Position numbers and translations under genes: made by a program. Below, piece after piece: positions 8,922 through 18,414 of a stretch of DNA of 64,000 nucleotides. This DNA is from Coriobacteriia bacterium. GTDB lineage: Bacteria; Actinomycetota; Coriobacteriia; Anaerosomatales; Anaerosomataceae. The stretch covers positions 182,254 to 246,253 of the forward strand of contig JAUSBK010000001.1 in NCBI GenBank assembly GCA_030652115.1. Reading direction: 5' to 3'. The notes beneath the pieces were generated by a model. It ran no database searches. It had not been told where the DNA came from and saw only the letters and a list, made by a program, of their open reading frames with translations. The first letter of the stretch is position 1; every line of letters starts with the position of its first letter.

Positions 8922-11483
8922 GTGACTGATCAGGAGTTCGTGTCCAACGTGGTGCCGGTCGATATCGAGGACGAGCTGAGGCGCTCGTTCCTCGAGTACT
9001 CGATGAGCGTCATCGTCGCCCGCGCGCTGCCGGACGTCCGGGACGGGCTCAAGCCGGTGCACCGCCGCATCCTCTACGCGATGCACGAGTCAGGCCTGTT
9101 GCCGAACCGGTCGTACAAGAAGTCGGCGTGGACCGTCGGTGAAGTGCTGGGCAAGTATCACCCCCACGGCGATTCAGCTGTGTACGACACGATGGTGCGC
9201 ATGGCCCAGGACTTTGCGATGCGCGTGCCGCTCGTCGACGGACACGGCAACTTCGGTTCGGTTGACGGCGACTCTGCGGCGGCCATGCGCTACACCGAGT
9301 CGCGCCTCGCACGGCCGGCGATGGAACTCCTTCGGGACCTCGAGAAGGAGACGGTCAACTTCGGCCCTAACTACGACGAGTCGTTGACCGAGCCGCTTGT
9401 GTTGCCGGCCCGCTATCCGAACCTCCTGGTGAATGGTTCAGCGGGTATCGCGGTGGGCATGGCCACGAACATCCCCCCGCACAACCTGAGCGAAGTCATC
9501 GACGCGGCTACCGCGCTCATCGACGACCCGGATATCACCACCGAGGGTCTGATGGAGCACCTTCCCGGGCCGGACTTTCCGACCGGCGGCGCCATCATGG
9601 GCCGCGAGGGGATCCTTTCGGCATACGAGACCGGTCGCGGTTCGATCAAGGTTCGCGGCAAGGCATACGCCGAGCAGACCTCGACCGGCCGGATGCGGAT
9701 CATCATCACGGAGATCCCGTATGCGGTGAACAAGAGCAAGCTCGTCACGAAGATCGCCGAACTCGTTCGCGAGAAGAAGCTGCCTGAGATCTCCGACCTG
9801 CGCGACGAATCGGACCGCAAGGGCATGCGGATCGTGATCGAGCTCAAGCAGATCGCGATCCCGCAGGTCGTCCTCAACAAGCTCTACAAGCATACGCCGC
9901 TCGAGACCGGCATGGGCATCATCCAGCTGGCGCTGGTGGACGGCACGCCCCGAGAGCTCTCTCTCAAGCAGATGCTCGTCTACTACGTGGAGCACCAGAA
10001 GGACGTCATCGTCAGGCGCACGCGCTACGACTTGCGCAAGGCCGAGGAGCGCGCTCACATCCTCGAGGGTTACGTCATCGCCCTCGACAACATCGACGAG
10101 GTCATCAAGATCATCCGTGCAAGCGCGGATGACCAGGAGGCCAAGGCCGGACTGATGGGCCGGTTCGCGCTGTCCGAGGCGCAGACCGACGCCATCCTCG
10201 AGATGCGCCTACGCCGCCTGACCGGACTCGAGCGCAGCAAGATCGAAGAAGAGCTCACGGAGCTGCGCGAGAAGATCGCCTGGTACCAACAGGTACTCGG
10301 CGACATGACGTTCGTCCTGCAGATCATCAAAGACGAGATGGCCGAGATCAAGGAGAAGTTCGGCACCAAGCGCCGGACCGAGATCTCGGGGGTGGCGCGC
10401 GACCTCGACGTCGAGGACCTGATCGCCGAAGAGGACATGGTCGTCACCATCACGAAGGCCGGGTATGTGAAGCGGTTGCCGGTGGCCACCTACCGCCAGC
10501 AGAAGCGTGGCGGCAAGGGGATCTCCGGAGTCAATCTCAAAGAGAGCGACTTCGTGGAGCAGCTGTTCATCAGCTCCACGCACGACTACGTCCTGTTCTT
10601 CTCGACCAAGGGCAAGGTCTACCGTCTCAAGGTCCACGAGCTGCCGGTCGGCTCGCGCCACGCCCGGGGCACGGCGGTCGTGAACCTCTTGCCGTTCGGG
10701 CAGGACGAGCGCATCGCCGCCGCGATCACCACTCGCGAGTTCGGCGCGGATGAGTACCTGCTCTTCGCCACCTCGCACGGCATGGTGAAGAAGACCGCCA
10801 TACAGGCCTACGATCGTTCCCGCCGCGACGGCATCATCGCGATCAACCTGCGTGAAAACGACGAGCTCATAGCGGTGCGTCGCGTGAAGCAGGGCGAGCG
10901 CGTGATGATGGTCTCGGCCGATGGCAAGGCCATCAAGTGGGACGAAGCCGACGCCCGTCCGATGGGCCGCGACACCACCGGCGTCCGAGGCATGAACGTG
11001 AAGGACGACGACCGCGTCCTCGGCATGGAGATCGCGTACCCCGGCTCCGAGCTCTTCGTGGTGACCGAGCGCGGGTACGGGAAGCGCACACCGGTCGACC
11101 AGTATCCGATCCAGAACCGCGGCGGCATGGGCGTGAAGACCATCCAGGTCACGCCGAAGAAGGGTCGCCTGGCCGGCATGAAGATCGTCATGCCCGGACA
11201 TGAGCTCATGCTCATCTCCGATGAGGGCGTCATCATCCGGGTGAAGGCCGAGGACATCAGCCAGCTCGGACGCTCCACGCAGGGCGTCAAGGTGATGAAC
11301 GTGGGCGAGAGCGACCGCGTCTCGGCGATCGCCCGAGTGAGCGGCAAGAAGAAGAAGAAACCCGTGACGGTGGACGGCCAGCAGGCGCTCATCGAGGAGC
11401 CCGAAGACCGCGTGCCAGGCATGACCGACCTCGAGGCCGAGGCCGAGGATCTCGTAAGCGAGGAGTTCGACGAGGAAGAGTAG
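8922..11483 (+). CDS. gyrA: DNA gyrase subunit A
   Basis: GyrA (853 residues) is the DNA breakage-reunion subunit of gyrase. The catalytic tyrosine is Tyr124 in [10 protein letters not shown]. The quinolone-resistance region [10 protein letters not shown] keeps Ser85 and Asp89, the residues normally found in quinolone-sensitive enzymes. The C-terminal domain carries beta-pinwheel repeats, including the GyrA box QKRGGKG near residue 527, which is needed for DNA wrapping and marks gyrase rather than topoisomerase IV. The tail is acidic (EEFDEEE). GTG 8922 follows GAGGAG. A strong hairpin at 11502-11538 ends the unit. Confidence 0.98.
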   Translation: MTDQEFVSNVVPVDIEDELRRSFLEYSMSVIVARALPDVRDGLKPVHRRILYAMHESGLLPNRSYKKSAWTVGEVLGKYHPHGDSAVYDTMVRMAQDFAMRVPLVDGHGNFGSVDGDSAAAMRYTESRLARPAMELLRDLEKETVNFGPNYDESLTEPLVLPARYPNLLVNGSAGIAVGMATNIPPHNLSEVIDAATALIDDPDITTEGLMEHLPGPDFPTGGAIMGREGILSAYETGRGSIKVRGKAYAEQTSTGRMRIIITEIPYAVNKSKLVTKIAELVREKKLPEISDLRDESDRKGMRIVIELKQIAIPQVVLNKLYKHTPLETGMGIIQLALVDGTPRELSLKQMLVYYVEHQKDVIVRRTRYDLRKAEERAHILEGYVIALDNIDEVIKIIRASADDQEAKAGLMGRFALSEAQTDAILEMRLRRLTGLERSKIEEELTELREKIAWYQQVLGDMTFVLQIIKDEMAEIKEKFGTKRRTEISGVARDLDVEDLIAEEDMVVTITKAGYVKRLPVATYRQQKRGGKGISGVNLKESDFVEQLFISSTHDYVLFFSTKGKVYRLKVHELPVGSRHARGTAVVNLLPFGQDERIAAAITTREFGADEYLLFATSHGMVKKTAIQAYDRSRRDGIIAINLRENDELIAVRRVKQGERVMMVSADGKAIKWDEADARPMGRDTTGVRGMNVKDDDRVLGMEIAYPGSELFVVTERGYGKRTPVDQYPIQNRGGMGVKTIQVTPKKGRLAGMKIVMPGHELMLISDEGVIIRVKAEDISQLGRSTQGVKVMNVGESDRVSAIARVSGKKKKKPVTVDGQQALIEEPEDRVPGMTDLEAEAEDLVSEEFDEEE

Positions 11484-11501
11484 CGTCAGGTCCTGACTCA
11501 C

Positions 11502-11538
11502 CAACGCCCCCTCGGCTACGCATATCGAGGGGGCGTTG
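11502..11538 (+). terminator. Hairpin terminator after gyrA
   Basis: A perfect 13-base stem, CAACGCCCCCTCG (11502-11514) with CGAGGGGGCGTTG (11526-11538), has an 11-base loop. It begins 18 bases after the gyrA stop. No T-tract follows, so it may act as an intrinsic terminator of the kind common in high-GC bacteria or as an RNA-stabilising hairpin. Confidence 0.75.
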
Positions 11539-11592
11539 ATATTCAGTCGGCGCTGGTCGCTCACCATGAGTGCATGCAGTAGGGTTGCGCGC

Positions 11593-11640
11593 TAGTATGA
11601 CGTGAGCCGCCCGGCGCTCCCGACGAAGAGCGCCGTTCTT
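11593..11640 (+). promoter_or_regulatory. Possible -10 element followed by terminator-like leader hairpin before the MFS gene
   Basis: A -10-like TAGTAT at 11593-11598 is followed at 11612-11635 by an 8-base stem (CGGCGCTC / GAGCGCCG, 8-base loop) and TTCTT. The coding start is at 11664. The arrangement of promoter, early hairpin with T-rich tail and then the gene could attenuate transcription, or the hairpin could be a second terminator for the gyrase unit. No clear -35 is visible. Confidence 0.35.
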
Positions 11641-11663
11641 CGTGTCATACAGGGTTGGAGCGC

Positions 11664-12944
11664 ATGTCGCGAGCGTGGAGCATCATCGGCCGGCTGCTTC
11701 CGGCCAGGTACCGCGGCATCGCCCGCGACTTCACCATGAACGCCCGTCGCTACCTCGTGACGGTCTCCCTCCAGAACGCCGGCTATGGCGTCATCGGCAC
11801 GGTGTTCGCCATCGAGCTCAAGAACCGGGGCTTCGCCGAGTCGGTCGTCGGCGACGTCGAAGGGGCGCTCGCGCTCGCCGCAGCGATCGTATGCCTGATG
11901 CTGCCGCCGCTCGTCTCCTCTCTCGGCTACCGGCGTCTCATGATCGCCGCCGGATTTGCGCTCGGTCTCGCACGGCTCGGCCAGGCGTACGTCCCTTCGG
12001 CGACGCTCGTCGTGGCGCTTGGGCTGCTGTACGGTCTCGGGGATGGCGCCATGCAAACGCTTTCGACGGCGTTCCTCTCCGAAAACGCGGGACGCTCGGG
12101 GCGCACACAGCTGTTCACCGCCGACTTCGTGACGCGCACAGCAGCGATTGTCGTGGGGTCGCTCATAGGCGGCGTGACGCCGGCACTCCTGCGTCCGCTC
12201 ACGGGTGAGGCCGAGGCGTATCGCCTCACGATCGTTCTGGCAGCGGTCCTGATGGCGGCAAGCACGGTATTCGCCTCGGGCATCGAGGACCGCCACCAGC
12301 GCGGCGGACGGCTGTTGTCGGAGTGGCTTGCCTCGCTCAAGGGTTTCAGCTCCTGGGGTCGGGTCGGCCGTCTGCTTGTGCCCGAGATGCTCATCTCCTT
12401 CGGCGCCGGCCTAGTGATGCCGTTCGTGGCGCTATTCCTCAAGCATCGGCTCGGCGCGACCGTGACCGAGGTGGGGATCATCCAGGCCGTGAGCGCGCTC
12501 GCGATGGCGACGGCGGCGCTCGCGACCCCGAGGCTGGCGCGACGGTTCGGTCTGGCAGGCACCGTGGTCATCACCGAGCTGGTGTCGCTGCCGTTCCTGA
12601 TCTCGATCCCGTTCGCGGCGAGCCTGCCGGTCGCCGCCGTCCTGTTCTGGCTGCGAGGCATGCTCATGAACATGTCGTGGCCGATCTACAACCAACTCTC
12701 CATGGAGGGGCTGCCGGCTCAGGACAAGCCGCTCGTGGCCGGATGGGTGCGATTCGGCTGGAGCATCGCCTGGCTCGGCGGCAGTGCGCTCGGCGGCCGT
12801 CTCATGGCTGCGTCGTACACGACGCCGTACTTCTACACCGCGGCACTGTACGCGAGTGGCGCGATTGCGACGTTCCTGCTCCTGCGGAAGATCAAGGCCT
12901 CCGAGGAGACAGACGCTGCAGCCGTGTCCGCTGAGGCACGGTGA
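11664..12944 (+). CDS. Major facilitator superfamily transporter
   Basis: A 426-residue membrane protein with about twelve hydrophobic segments in two halves separated by a charged loop (about residues 205-230). That is the layout of MFS secondary transporters. An MFS-like loop follows transmembrane segments 2-3 (SSLGYRRLMIAAGF), and a basic repeat LARRFG follows in the second half. Substrate cannot be predicted; proteins of this shape are mostly drug or sugar exporters. ATG 11664 is preferred (AGGG nine bases upstream). An in-frame TTG at 11655 is possible. The gene stands alone between the gyrase terminator and a HAD phosphatase with its own probable promoter. Confidence 0.88.
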   Translation: MSRAWSIIGRLLPARYRGIARDFTMNARRYLVTVSLQNAGYGVIGTVFAIELKNRGFAESVVGDVEGALALAAAIVCLMLPPLVSSLGYRRLMIAAGFALGLARLGQAYVPSATLVVALGLLYGLGDGAMQTLSTAFLSENAGRSGRTQLFTADFVTRTAAIVVGSLIGGVTPALLRPLTGEAEAYRLTIVLAAVLMAASTVFASGIEDRHQRGGRLLSEWLASLKGFSSWGRVGRLLVPEMLISFGAGLVMPFVALFLKHRLGATVTEVGIIQAVSALAMATAALATPRLARRFGLAGTVVITELVSLPFLISIPFAASLPVAAVLFWLRGMLMNMSWPIYNQLSMEGLPAQDKPLVAGWVRFGWSIAWLGGSALGGRLMAASYTTPYFYTAALYASGAIATFLLLRKIKASEETDAAAVSAEAR

Positions 12945-13005
12945 GGTTCTCACGCGCGGATGTGGCATCCACGAGAAACGTCCCGGCGGGAACTGGCCAG
13001 AATGG

Positions 13006-13011
13006 TAGGAT
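13006..13011 (+). promoter_or_regulatory. -10 element for a probably leaderless HAD-phosphatase mRNA
   Basis: TAGGAT at 13006-13011 lies exactly seven bases before the GTG at 13019. No ribosome binding site fits that GTG. This TANNNT-N7-start layout is the one seen for leaderless transcripts in Actinomycetota. The -35 region is not convincing. The CNNM gene at 62403 has the same layout. Confidence 0.5.
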
Positions 13012-13018
13012 TGCGCCT

Positions 13019-13702
13019 GTGAATGAACACACATCCAGCGCGACGCGCCTTACCGGTCCCGCCGCAGTTCTCTTCGATCTCGACGGCACGGTGGTCGATA
13101 CGATCCCGCACATCCTCGCCTCGTTCCGCCACGCCACGAAAGCGGTCCTTGGCGAGCAGCTGCCGGACGACGTGCTGATGCACCACGTGGGCGTTCCGCT
13201 CGCGGCCCAGATGCGCTACTTCACCGACGACGAGGTCGTCGCCGAGCGGCTGCTTGCGGCATACCGCGAGTTCAATCACCGCACGCACGACGAGATGGCC
13301 CGCCTGTACCCGAACACTCGCTCCACGCTTGACGCGCTGGCCGGGGCGGGCCTGCCGATGGCGATCGTCACCTCGAAGAGCCGGCTGATGGCTCAGCGCG
13401 CGATCGATCTCTTCGGACTGGGCGCGTACTTCTCGGCCGTGGTCACCGCCGACGACACGCCCGTTCACAAGCCCGACCCGCTGCCGGTGCTCGAGGGCGT
13501 CCGGCTGCTCCGCGTGGATCCGGCGCGCGCGGTCTACGTGGGCGACAGCCCTGCGGACATCGAATCGGGCAACGGGGCCGGAGTCGGCACAATCGCTGCT
13601 ACCTGGGGTGTGGCGAGCCGCGAGCGACTTGAGGCCGCTGACCCCGACGCCATCATCGACGACATCGCCGAGCTGCCAGCAGTGCTCGGCGTGAACACCT
13701 GA
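13019..13702 (+). CDS. HAD-superfamily phosphatase, phosphoglycolate phosphatase-like
   Basis: A 227-residue haloacid dehalogenase-type hydrolase. Motif I is LFDLDGTVVDT (nucleophile Asp in DLDGT), motif II is AIVTSKSR, and the conserved Lys is in HKPDPLPVLEG. Motif IV is VYVGDSPADIESGNGAG. A helical cap lies between motifs I and II. This is the Gph/PpaX subgroup, which acts on small phosphate esters or pyrophosphate; the substrate cannot be told from sequence alone. The start is GTG 13019, probably leaderless. A longer frame from 12941 would add residues that do not match the family. The adaptor gene of an ABC exporter follows 25 bases later and may share its transcript. Confidence 0.88.
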   Translation: MNEHTSSATRLTGPAAVLFDLDGTVVDTIPHILASFRHATKAVLGEQLPDDVLMHHVGVPLAAQMRYFTDDEVVAERLLAAYREFNHRTHDEMARLYPNTRSTLDALAGAGLPMAIVTSKSRLMAQRAIDLFGLGAYFSAVVTADDTPVHKPDPLPVLEGVRLLRVDPARAVYVGDSPADIESGNGAGVGTIAATWGVASRERLEAADPDAIIDDIAELPAVLGVNT

Positions 13703-13727
13703 ACGCACTGAGTCCCGGGAGGCATGC

Positions 13728-15257
13728 GTGTCCAAGAGGATCAAGACCATCATCGCGCTCGTCGTCGTGCTTGCGCTGAGCGGGACCGCAGTCGCTCTCG
13801 CGGTCGCGAACTCCGATGTTGCGGAGGTCGAGGTCGGCGAGGTCATCTCCGAGGACCTTGCGGTGCTCGTCTCCGCGTCCGGCGCGGTTGAGGCCGAGGC
13901 CCGGGCGGCTGTCTATCCGCCGACGACGGGAACACTCGCAAGCATCGAGGTGGCCGAGGGCGACGAGGTCATCGCCGGGCAGGTGCTTGCCGTGATGGAC
14001 ACGGCGCCCATCGAGATACAGATCGCGCAGGCGCAGGCCGCGTATCAAGCCGCGCTTGCGCAGCGCAATGCCGTCACCGCGTCGGCTCCGGGCTCCTCCG
14101 CCCTCAAGGCGGCGCAGGCCGGCGTGGACGCGGCATGGTCGGCCTACTCGCTCGCCAATGCCGCGTACGAGGCCGCACTGGCGGGTGTGGGCGCGCCGAC
14201 CGCAAGCGACATCGCCCAGGCACAGGCAGCCGTGGCCCTTGCACAGACGGCGGCAGATACCGCACAGACGGCGTACGACAGCTTCTACAACGGCGTGTAC
14301 CTGCCGGCACCGCTGCCGCGGGACGCAACGCTCGAATCCACCCTCGCGGCGCTCGCGATCGTGCGTGACCAGGCTGCGGCGAGCCTCTTCGACGCGCAGA
14401 CCGGCCTCGCCGCGCTGCTCGCCGCATCGAACAACAGCGCCACCATCGCGCAGGCGAAGATCGCGCGCGACCAGGCGTACGCGGGCTACCTCGCGGCGGT
14501 GTCGCAGCGCGATGCGCTCGCGAAGGCCTCGAACGTGAGCACCTCGCTCGCTGCGGCCAACGCAGCGGTCGCTGCCGCCGAAGCGGCGCTCTCGTACGCC
14601 AACGACACGCTCGATCGGGCGGAGATCGTCGCGCCGGTCGGCGGCGTGGTGCTGTTCTCGGGATCGGGCGCTTCGGCATCGCTGCTCAGCGGCGCCGGTT
14701 TGACGAGCGCCACGAGTCCGGGCAGCACCCTCTCGGTGGGCTCCTCGGTCACGCCCGCCTCGGCGCCCTTTGAGATCGTATCGTTCGACGCGCTGGCCTT
14801 CGCGGCACAAGTCGACGAGACCGATGTGGTGCGGGTCGAGTCCGGCATGAAGGCGGTCATCTCGCTCGACGGCATCATGGACCGCGAGTTCACCGCCGCA
14901 GTCGATCGCATCGGTCGCGAGGCGGTGACGACGCCCACCGGCGGTACGGCGTTTCCTGTGCGCCTGCTGTTCGAGCCCGGCGACGCGGCCGTGCTCCTCG
15001 GCATGAACGGCTCGGTGGAGATCGAGGTCGAGACTATCGGCAACGCGGTCACCATGCCGGTCGAGGCGCTACTCGAAGCGGACGGTGCGAGCTTCGTGTA
15101 CCGCATCGTGGACGGGCGGGCACAGCGAACCGAGATCGAGGTCGGCCGTCTGACGGAGACCCGCGTGGAGATCCTCGGCGGTCTTGCCGAGGGCGACGAG
15201 GTCATCGTGAGTGGCGTCGGCGATCTGAGCGACGGCGACCGGGTCCGGGTTGAGTAG
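13728..15257 (+). CDS. Membrane-fusion (MacA/HlyD-like) adaptor of an ABC exporter
   Basis: A 509-residue protein with an N-terminal signal anchor (IKTIIALVVVLALSGTAVAL). A lipoyl/barrel-sandwich half (EGDEVIAGQVLAVMDTAPIE) follows. Next comes a long Ala/Gln-rich coiled coil of about 240 residues, then the second lipoyl half (DRAEIVAPVGGVVLFSG) and a beta-barrel domain. This is the architecture of periplasmic adaptors that work with MacB-type ABC transporters. In a Gram-positive envelope it would extend outward from the membrane. GTG 13728 follows GGGAGG. The ATP-binding gene begins three bases after its stop and the permease overlaps that, giving a complete three-gene export cassette. Cargo is unknown. 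Confidence 0.9.
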   Translation: MSKRIKTIIALVVVLALSGTAVALAVANSDVAEVEVGEVISEDLAVLVSASGAVEAEARAAVYPPTTGTLASIEVAEGDEVIAGQVLAVMDTAPIEIQIAQAQAAYQAALAQRNAVTASAPGSSALKAAQAGVDAAWSAYSLANAAYEAALAGVGAPTASDIAQAQAAVALAQTAADTAQTAYDSFYNGVYLPAPLPRDATLESTLAALAIVRDQAAASLFDAQTGLAALLAASNNSATIAQAKIARDQAYAGYLAAVSQRDALAKASNVSTSLAAANAAVAAAEAALSYANDTLDRAEIVAPVGGVVLFSGSGASASLLSGAGLTSATSPGSTLSVGSSVTPASAPFEIVSFDALAFAAQVDETDVVRVESGMKAVISLDGIMDREFTAAVDRIGREAVTTPTGGTAFPVRLLFEPGDAAVLLGMNGSVEIEVETIGNAVTMPVEALLEADGASFVYRIVDGRAQRTEIEVGRLTETRVEILGGLAEGDEVIVSGVGDLSDGDRVRVE

Positions 15258-15260
15258 CCG

Positions 15261-16037
15261 ATGACCGGACGACCTGCCGAGCCCCACGTCGTTCTCGAAA
15301 CGCGTGATGTGACGAAGACCTACGTGCTCGAGAGCATCGAGGTCAACGCGCTGCGCGGTGTCGACGTGCGCATCCACCGGGGCGAGATGGTCTCCATCAT
15401 GGGGCCCTCGGGTTCGGGCAAGTCCACGCTGATGCATATCGTCGGACTGCTCGACCGGCCCAGCACCGGGCAGGTGATCCTCGATGGCGAGGATGTGTCC
15501 GAGATGTCGCCAAACCAGCTGTCAGCACTCCGGAACAGGCACATCGGGTTCGTGTTCCAGTCCTTCAACCTGCTCCCGCGCACGAGCGCGCTCGCGAACG
15601 TCGAACTGCCGCTCGTCTACGCCGGTGTGGCGGGTACCGAGCGCTCGCGCCGCGCGAAGGAGGCTCTCGAGCGGGTGGGCCTCGGCGATCGGCTGGGGCA
15701 CTTCTCGAGCCAGCTCTCGGGCGGCCAGCAGCAGCGTGTAGCGATTGCGCGGGCGCTCGTGAACAGTCCGAGCATCGTGCTTGCCGACGAGCCCACCGGC
15801 AACCTCGACTCGCGCTCCGGCGTGGAGGTCATGGCGACGCTCCAGGAGTTGCACGAACAGGGGATCACCGTCGTGCTCGTGACGCACGACGACCGCGTGT
15901 CGCGTCATGCCGAGCGCGTGATCAGCGTGTTCGACGGGCGGGTGCGCTCGGATGTCGCCGTAGAGTCGCGGGTCATGGCTGCCGACGAGGTCGCCGCGAT
16001 GGATGCCGATGACGAGGCGGGGGAGGCGGACGAATGA
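15261..16037 (+). CDS. ABC transporter ATP-binding protein, MacB/LolD-like
   Basis: A 258-residue nucleotide-binding subunit. Walker A is GPSGSGKST, the Q-loop region is GFVFQSFNLLPRTSA, the signature is LSGGQQQRVAIARAL, and Walker B is SIVLADEPTGNLDS, followed by the switch histidine in VLVTHDD. The NLLPRTSALANVELPL segment and short length are typical of the MacB/LolD/FtsE group. The C-terminal about 40 residues are acidic. It starts three bases after the adaptor stop, and its stop overlaps the permease start by four bases, so the three genes are translationally coupled. Confidence 0.95.
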   Translation: MTGRPAEPHVVLETRDVTKTYVLESIEVNALRGVDVRIHRGEMVSIMGPSGSGKSTLMHIVGLLDRPSTGQVILDGEDVSEMSPNQLSALRNRHIGFVFQSFNLLPRTSALANVELPLVYAGVAGTERSRRAKEALERVGLGDRLGHFSSQLSGGQQQRVAIARALVNSPSIVLADEPTGNLDSRSGVEVMATLQELHEQGITVVLVTHDDRVSRHAERVISVFDGRVRSDVAVESRVMAADEVAAMDADDEAGEADE

Positions 16038-17224
16038 ACTTCGTCGAAAGCTTCCGCATCGCCATTCGCGCGCTCGCCGCCAACAAGGCGCGGAGCCTGC
16101 TCACCATGCTTGGCGTGATCATCGGCGTGGCGGCGGTCATCCTGCTCGTGGGCATCGGAACGGGCGTCCAAGACGAGGTCACGGGCTCGCTCGAGGGCCT
16201 CGGCTCGAACCTGCTGTTCGTCATTCCCGGTCAGTACAGCATGGGCATGGATAGCGGCGGTCCGCCGTCGCGGTATTTCACGCTCGACGACGCGGAGACG
16301 CTGCAGCGCCGCGTTGAAGGCGCGAGCGCCGTGGTGCCGATCATGCAGGCGAGCGCCACGATCAAGGCCGGCAACCGGTCACTGCGGGTGGTGGTTGCGG
16401 GGGGCAACGAGTACGGGAGCGAGGTCTTCACCTCGGAGCTGGCGGGGGGCCGTCACTATCGCCGAAGCGAGGTCCAGGCGGCGTCGCGCGTCATCGCGCT
16501 CGGTTACCGGGCCGCGACCGAGCTCTTCCCGAACCAGGATCCGCTCGGCAAGCAGGTGACCCTGAACGGCCAGCGCTTCACCGTCATCGGACACTATGAG
16601 TCCATGGGCGGCGGTCTCGCGGGCGATCAGGACCTGCAGGTCTACATCCCGATCACGACCGCGCAGAAGCTCTTCGGCGTCAACGACATCTCCACTATCG
16701 TCGTGAAGGCGGCCAACCCTGAGGAAGTCGACTCGGTCAGGCGCGAGATCCAGCGGGCGCTCAAGCCCACGTTCGGCGACGAGTTCACCGTCTTCTCCCA
16801 GGAGCAGACGCTCGGCATCCTCTCAGACCTGCTTGGAATGCTCACGTACATGCTCGCGGGTATCGCGGGCATCTCGCTACTCGTGGGCGGGATCGGCATA
16901 ATGAACATCATGTTGGTAAGCGTGAGCGAGCGCACCCGTGAGATCGGCATCCGCAAGGCGGTGGGAGCGCGCACCTACGACATCCTGTCGCAGTTCGTGA
17001 TCGAGGCCGTGGCGCTCTCGATCCTCGGCGGCGTCCTCGGGATCGCGATCGGATGGGGTGGCGCGGCACTCATCGAGATCACGAGCCCGGTGCCGACGAA
17101 CGTGACGCCGTGGGCGGTTGCGATGTCGTTCTTCTTCGCGGTGGGGGTGGGCGTGTTCTTCGGCGTCTACCCGGCGTGGAAGGCGAGCCAGCTCGATCCC
17201 ATCGAGGCGCTTCGCTACGAGTAG
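16034..17224 (+). CDS. ABC transporter permease, MacB/FtsX family
   Basis: A 396-residue permease. A first transmembrane segment (KARSLLTMLGVIIGVAAVILL) is followed by a large extracytoplasmic domain of about 220 residues. Three more segments follow near the C-terminus (about 275-300, 325-350, 360-385). This is the MacB fold, which works by mechanotransmission rather than by moving substrate through the membrane core. The motif SVSERTREIGIRKAVGA between segments 2 and 3 is diagnostic of the FtsX domain. Its ATG overlaps the ATPase stop. Export of a peptide, lipid or toxic compound is likely, but the cargo cannot be named. Confidence 0.94.
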   Translation: MNFVESFRIAIRALAANKARSLLTMLGVIIGVAAVILLVGIGTGVQDEVTGSLEGLGSNLLFVIPGQYSMGMDSGGPPSRYFTLDDAETLQRRVEGASAVVPIMQASATIKAGNRSLRVVVAGGNEYGSEVFTSELAGGRHYRRSEVQAASRVIALGYRAATELFPNQDPLGKQVTLNGQRFTVIGHYESMGGGLAGDQDLQVYIPITTAQKLFGVNDISTIVVKAANPEEVDSVRREIQRALKPTFGDEFTVFSQEQTLGILSDLLGMLTYMLAGIAGISLLVGGIGIMNIMLVSVSERTREIGIRKAVGARTYDILSQFVIEAVALSILGGVLGIAIGWGGAALIEITSPVPTNVTPWAVAMSFFFAVGVGVFFGVYPAWKASQLDPIEALRYE

Positions 17225-17252
17225 GCTTTCGGAGCGGGGCCGCCGCGCGCGA

Positions 17253-17750
17253 TCAGGACATGAAGTCGCTGGGGTCGACGTGGTCGAGGAAGTCGCGGAA
17301 GCGCTCGACCTCTTCCTCCTCATCGACCTCGGTCACCGCAACCGCAGCCTCTTCGAAGATCTCCTCGGCGATGTAGACCGGGCAACCGAACCGCAGAGCG
17401 AGCGCGATCGAGTCCGAAGGGCGCGCGTCGATGGCGATCTCGCGGTCTTCGCCGCGCATCACGAGTGCCGCATAGAAGGTACCTGCCTCGAGCCGCGTGA
17501 TCTCGACGCGGCTTACCAGGAACCCTGCCGCCTCGATAGCGGTCTTGAGCAGGTCGTGCGTCATGGGGCGCGGTGGCTCGATCCCCTGGATTGCGAGCAG
17601 AATAGCGGTGGCCTCGGCGTGACCGATCCAAATCGGGAGCGCACGCCGGATCTCGCCCTCGTCGGCGGAGTTGTCAGCGGGCGCCAGCAGCAGCACCGGC
17701 TGCTCGGTGCTGGCATCGAGGCTTAGTCCTGCGACTTGGACCAGAAGCAT
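17253..17750 (-). CDS. Bifunctional nuclease (BFN/DUF151) domain protein
   Basis: A 165-residue protein. It contains the DUF151 hallmarks: LPIWIGHAEATAILLAIQGIEPPRPMTHDLL, a middle stretch FYAALVM and SDSIALALRFGCPVYIAEEI. Related proteins have been described with RNase/DNase activity in plants, and structures are known from Thermotoga; the role in bacteria is unclear. The C-terminus is strongly acidic (EVDEEEEVERF). The start at ATG 17750 is preceded by GGAGACC; longer frames upstream do not resemble the family. It is convergent with the ABC cassette and divergent from the next gene. Confidence 0.9.
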   Translation of the reverse strand: MLLVQVAGLSLDASTEQPVLLLAPADNSADEGEIRRALPIWIGHAEATAILLAIQGIEPPRPMTHDLLKTAIEAAGFLVSRVEITRLEAGTFYAALVMRGEDREIAIDARPSDSIALALRFGCPVYIAEEIFEEAAVAVTEVDEEEEVERFRDFLDHVDPSDFMS

Positions 17751-17844
17751 GCAGGTCTCCTTCGTCGGTCGTGCCCACAACCCTATCATGCCCGTATGGT
17801 GGACCGGATACGCGGCGTGTACGCTGGCAGGGACAGGAGGCCGC

Positions 17845-18246
17845 ATGGAGCTCGAGATCCGCACACAACGCCGCGAGGAGATGGTGGACATCACCGCCGA
17901 GGTGGCTGCCGCCGTGCGCGGGGCGGGTATGAGTTTGGGGCACGTGTGTGTGTACTGCCCGCACACGACCGCCGGTCTCACCATCAATGAGGCGGCTGAC
18001 CCGGACGTACGCGCCGATATCCTCAGCGGGCTCGGGCGCCTGGTGCCGCGCACCGGGGGGTGGCGTCACGCCGAGGGCAACGCCGATGCGCACATCAAGG
18101 CATCGCTGATGGGCTCCAGCGTAACGGTGCCGATCGACGGCGGAAAGATGGCGCTCGGTACCTGGCAAGGCGTGTTCCTGTGCGAATTCGACGGCCCCCG
18201 GCGGCGCACAGTCCTCGTCTCGGTGACGGGACCCCGCGATTCTTGA
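17845..18246 (+). CDS. YjbQ/UPF0047 family protein
   Basis: A 133-residue protein of the YjbQ family. The conserved metal-binding pattern is visible: VYCPHTTAGLTINEAADPDV and WRHAEGNADAHIKASLMGSS, then GTWQGVFLCEFDGPR near the C-terminus. Weak thiamine-phosphate synthase activity has been reported for family members, but their physiological role is unsettled. ATG 17845 follows AGGAGG at good spacing. It is divergent from the BFN-domain gene and lies just before tRNA-Ile. Confidence 0.93.
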   Translation: MELEIRTQRREEMVDITAEVAAAVRGAGMSLGHVCVYCPHTTAGLTINEAADPDVRADILSGLGRLVPRTGGWRHAEGNADAHIKASLMGSSVTVPIDGGKMALGTWQGVFLCEFDGPRRRTVLVSVTGPRDS

Positions 18247-18292
18247 CGCTGATTCGAGGCGTAGGCTATGGTATCGAGGCTGTTCGCAGCGC

Positions 18293-18369
18293 GGGCCCAT
18301 AGCTCAGCTGGCTAGAGCGCACGGCTGATAACCGTGAGGTCGGAGGTTCAAGTCCTCCTGGGCCCACCA
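18293..18369 (+). tRNA. tRNA-Ile (anticodon GAT)
   Basis: A 77-base cloverleaf. The acceptor stem GGGCCCA pairs with TGGGCCC. The anticodon arm is CACGG-CTGATAA-CCGTG with anticodon GAT at 18327-18329. The T-arm has GGTTCAAGTCC. CCA (18367-18369) is encoded. A strong terminator follows ten bases later, so it is a single-tRNA transcript and not part of an rRNA spacer. Confidence 0.97.
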
Positions 18370-18378
18370 TACGACACC

Positions 18379-18414
18379 ATTCGAGCGGGGCTAAGCGCCC
18401 CGCTCGAATCCTTT
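18379..18414 (+). terminator. Intrinsic terminator after tRNA-Ile
   Basis: A 13-base stem ATTCGAGCGGGGC (18379-18391) pairs with GCCCCGCTCGAAT (18397-18409) around a 5-base loop. CCTTTT follows. This is a classical rho-independent terminator. Confidence 0.9.
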
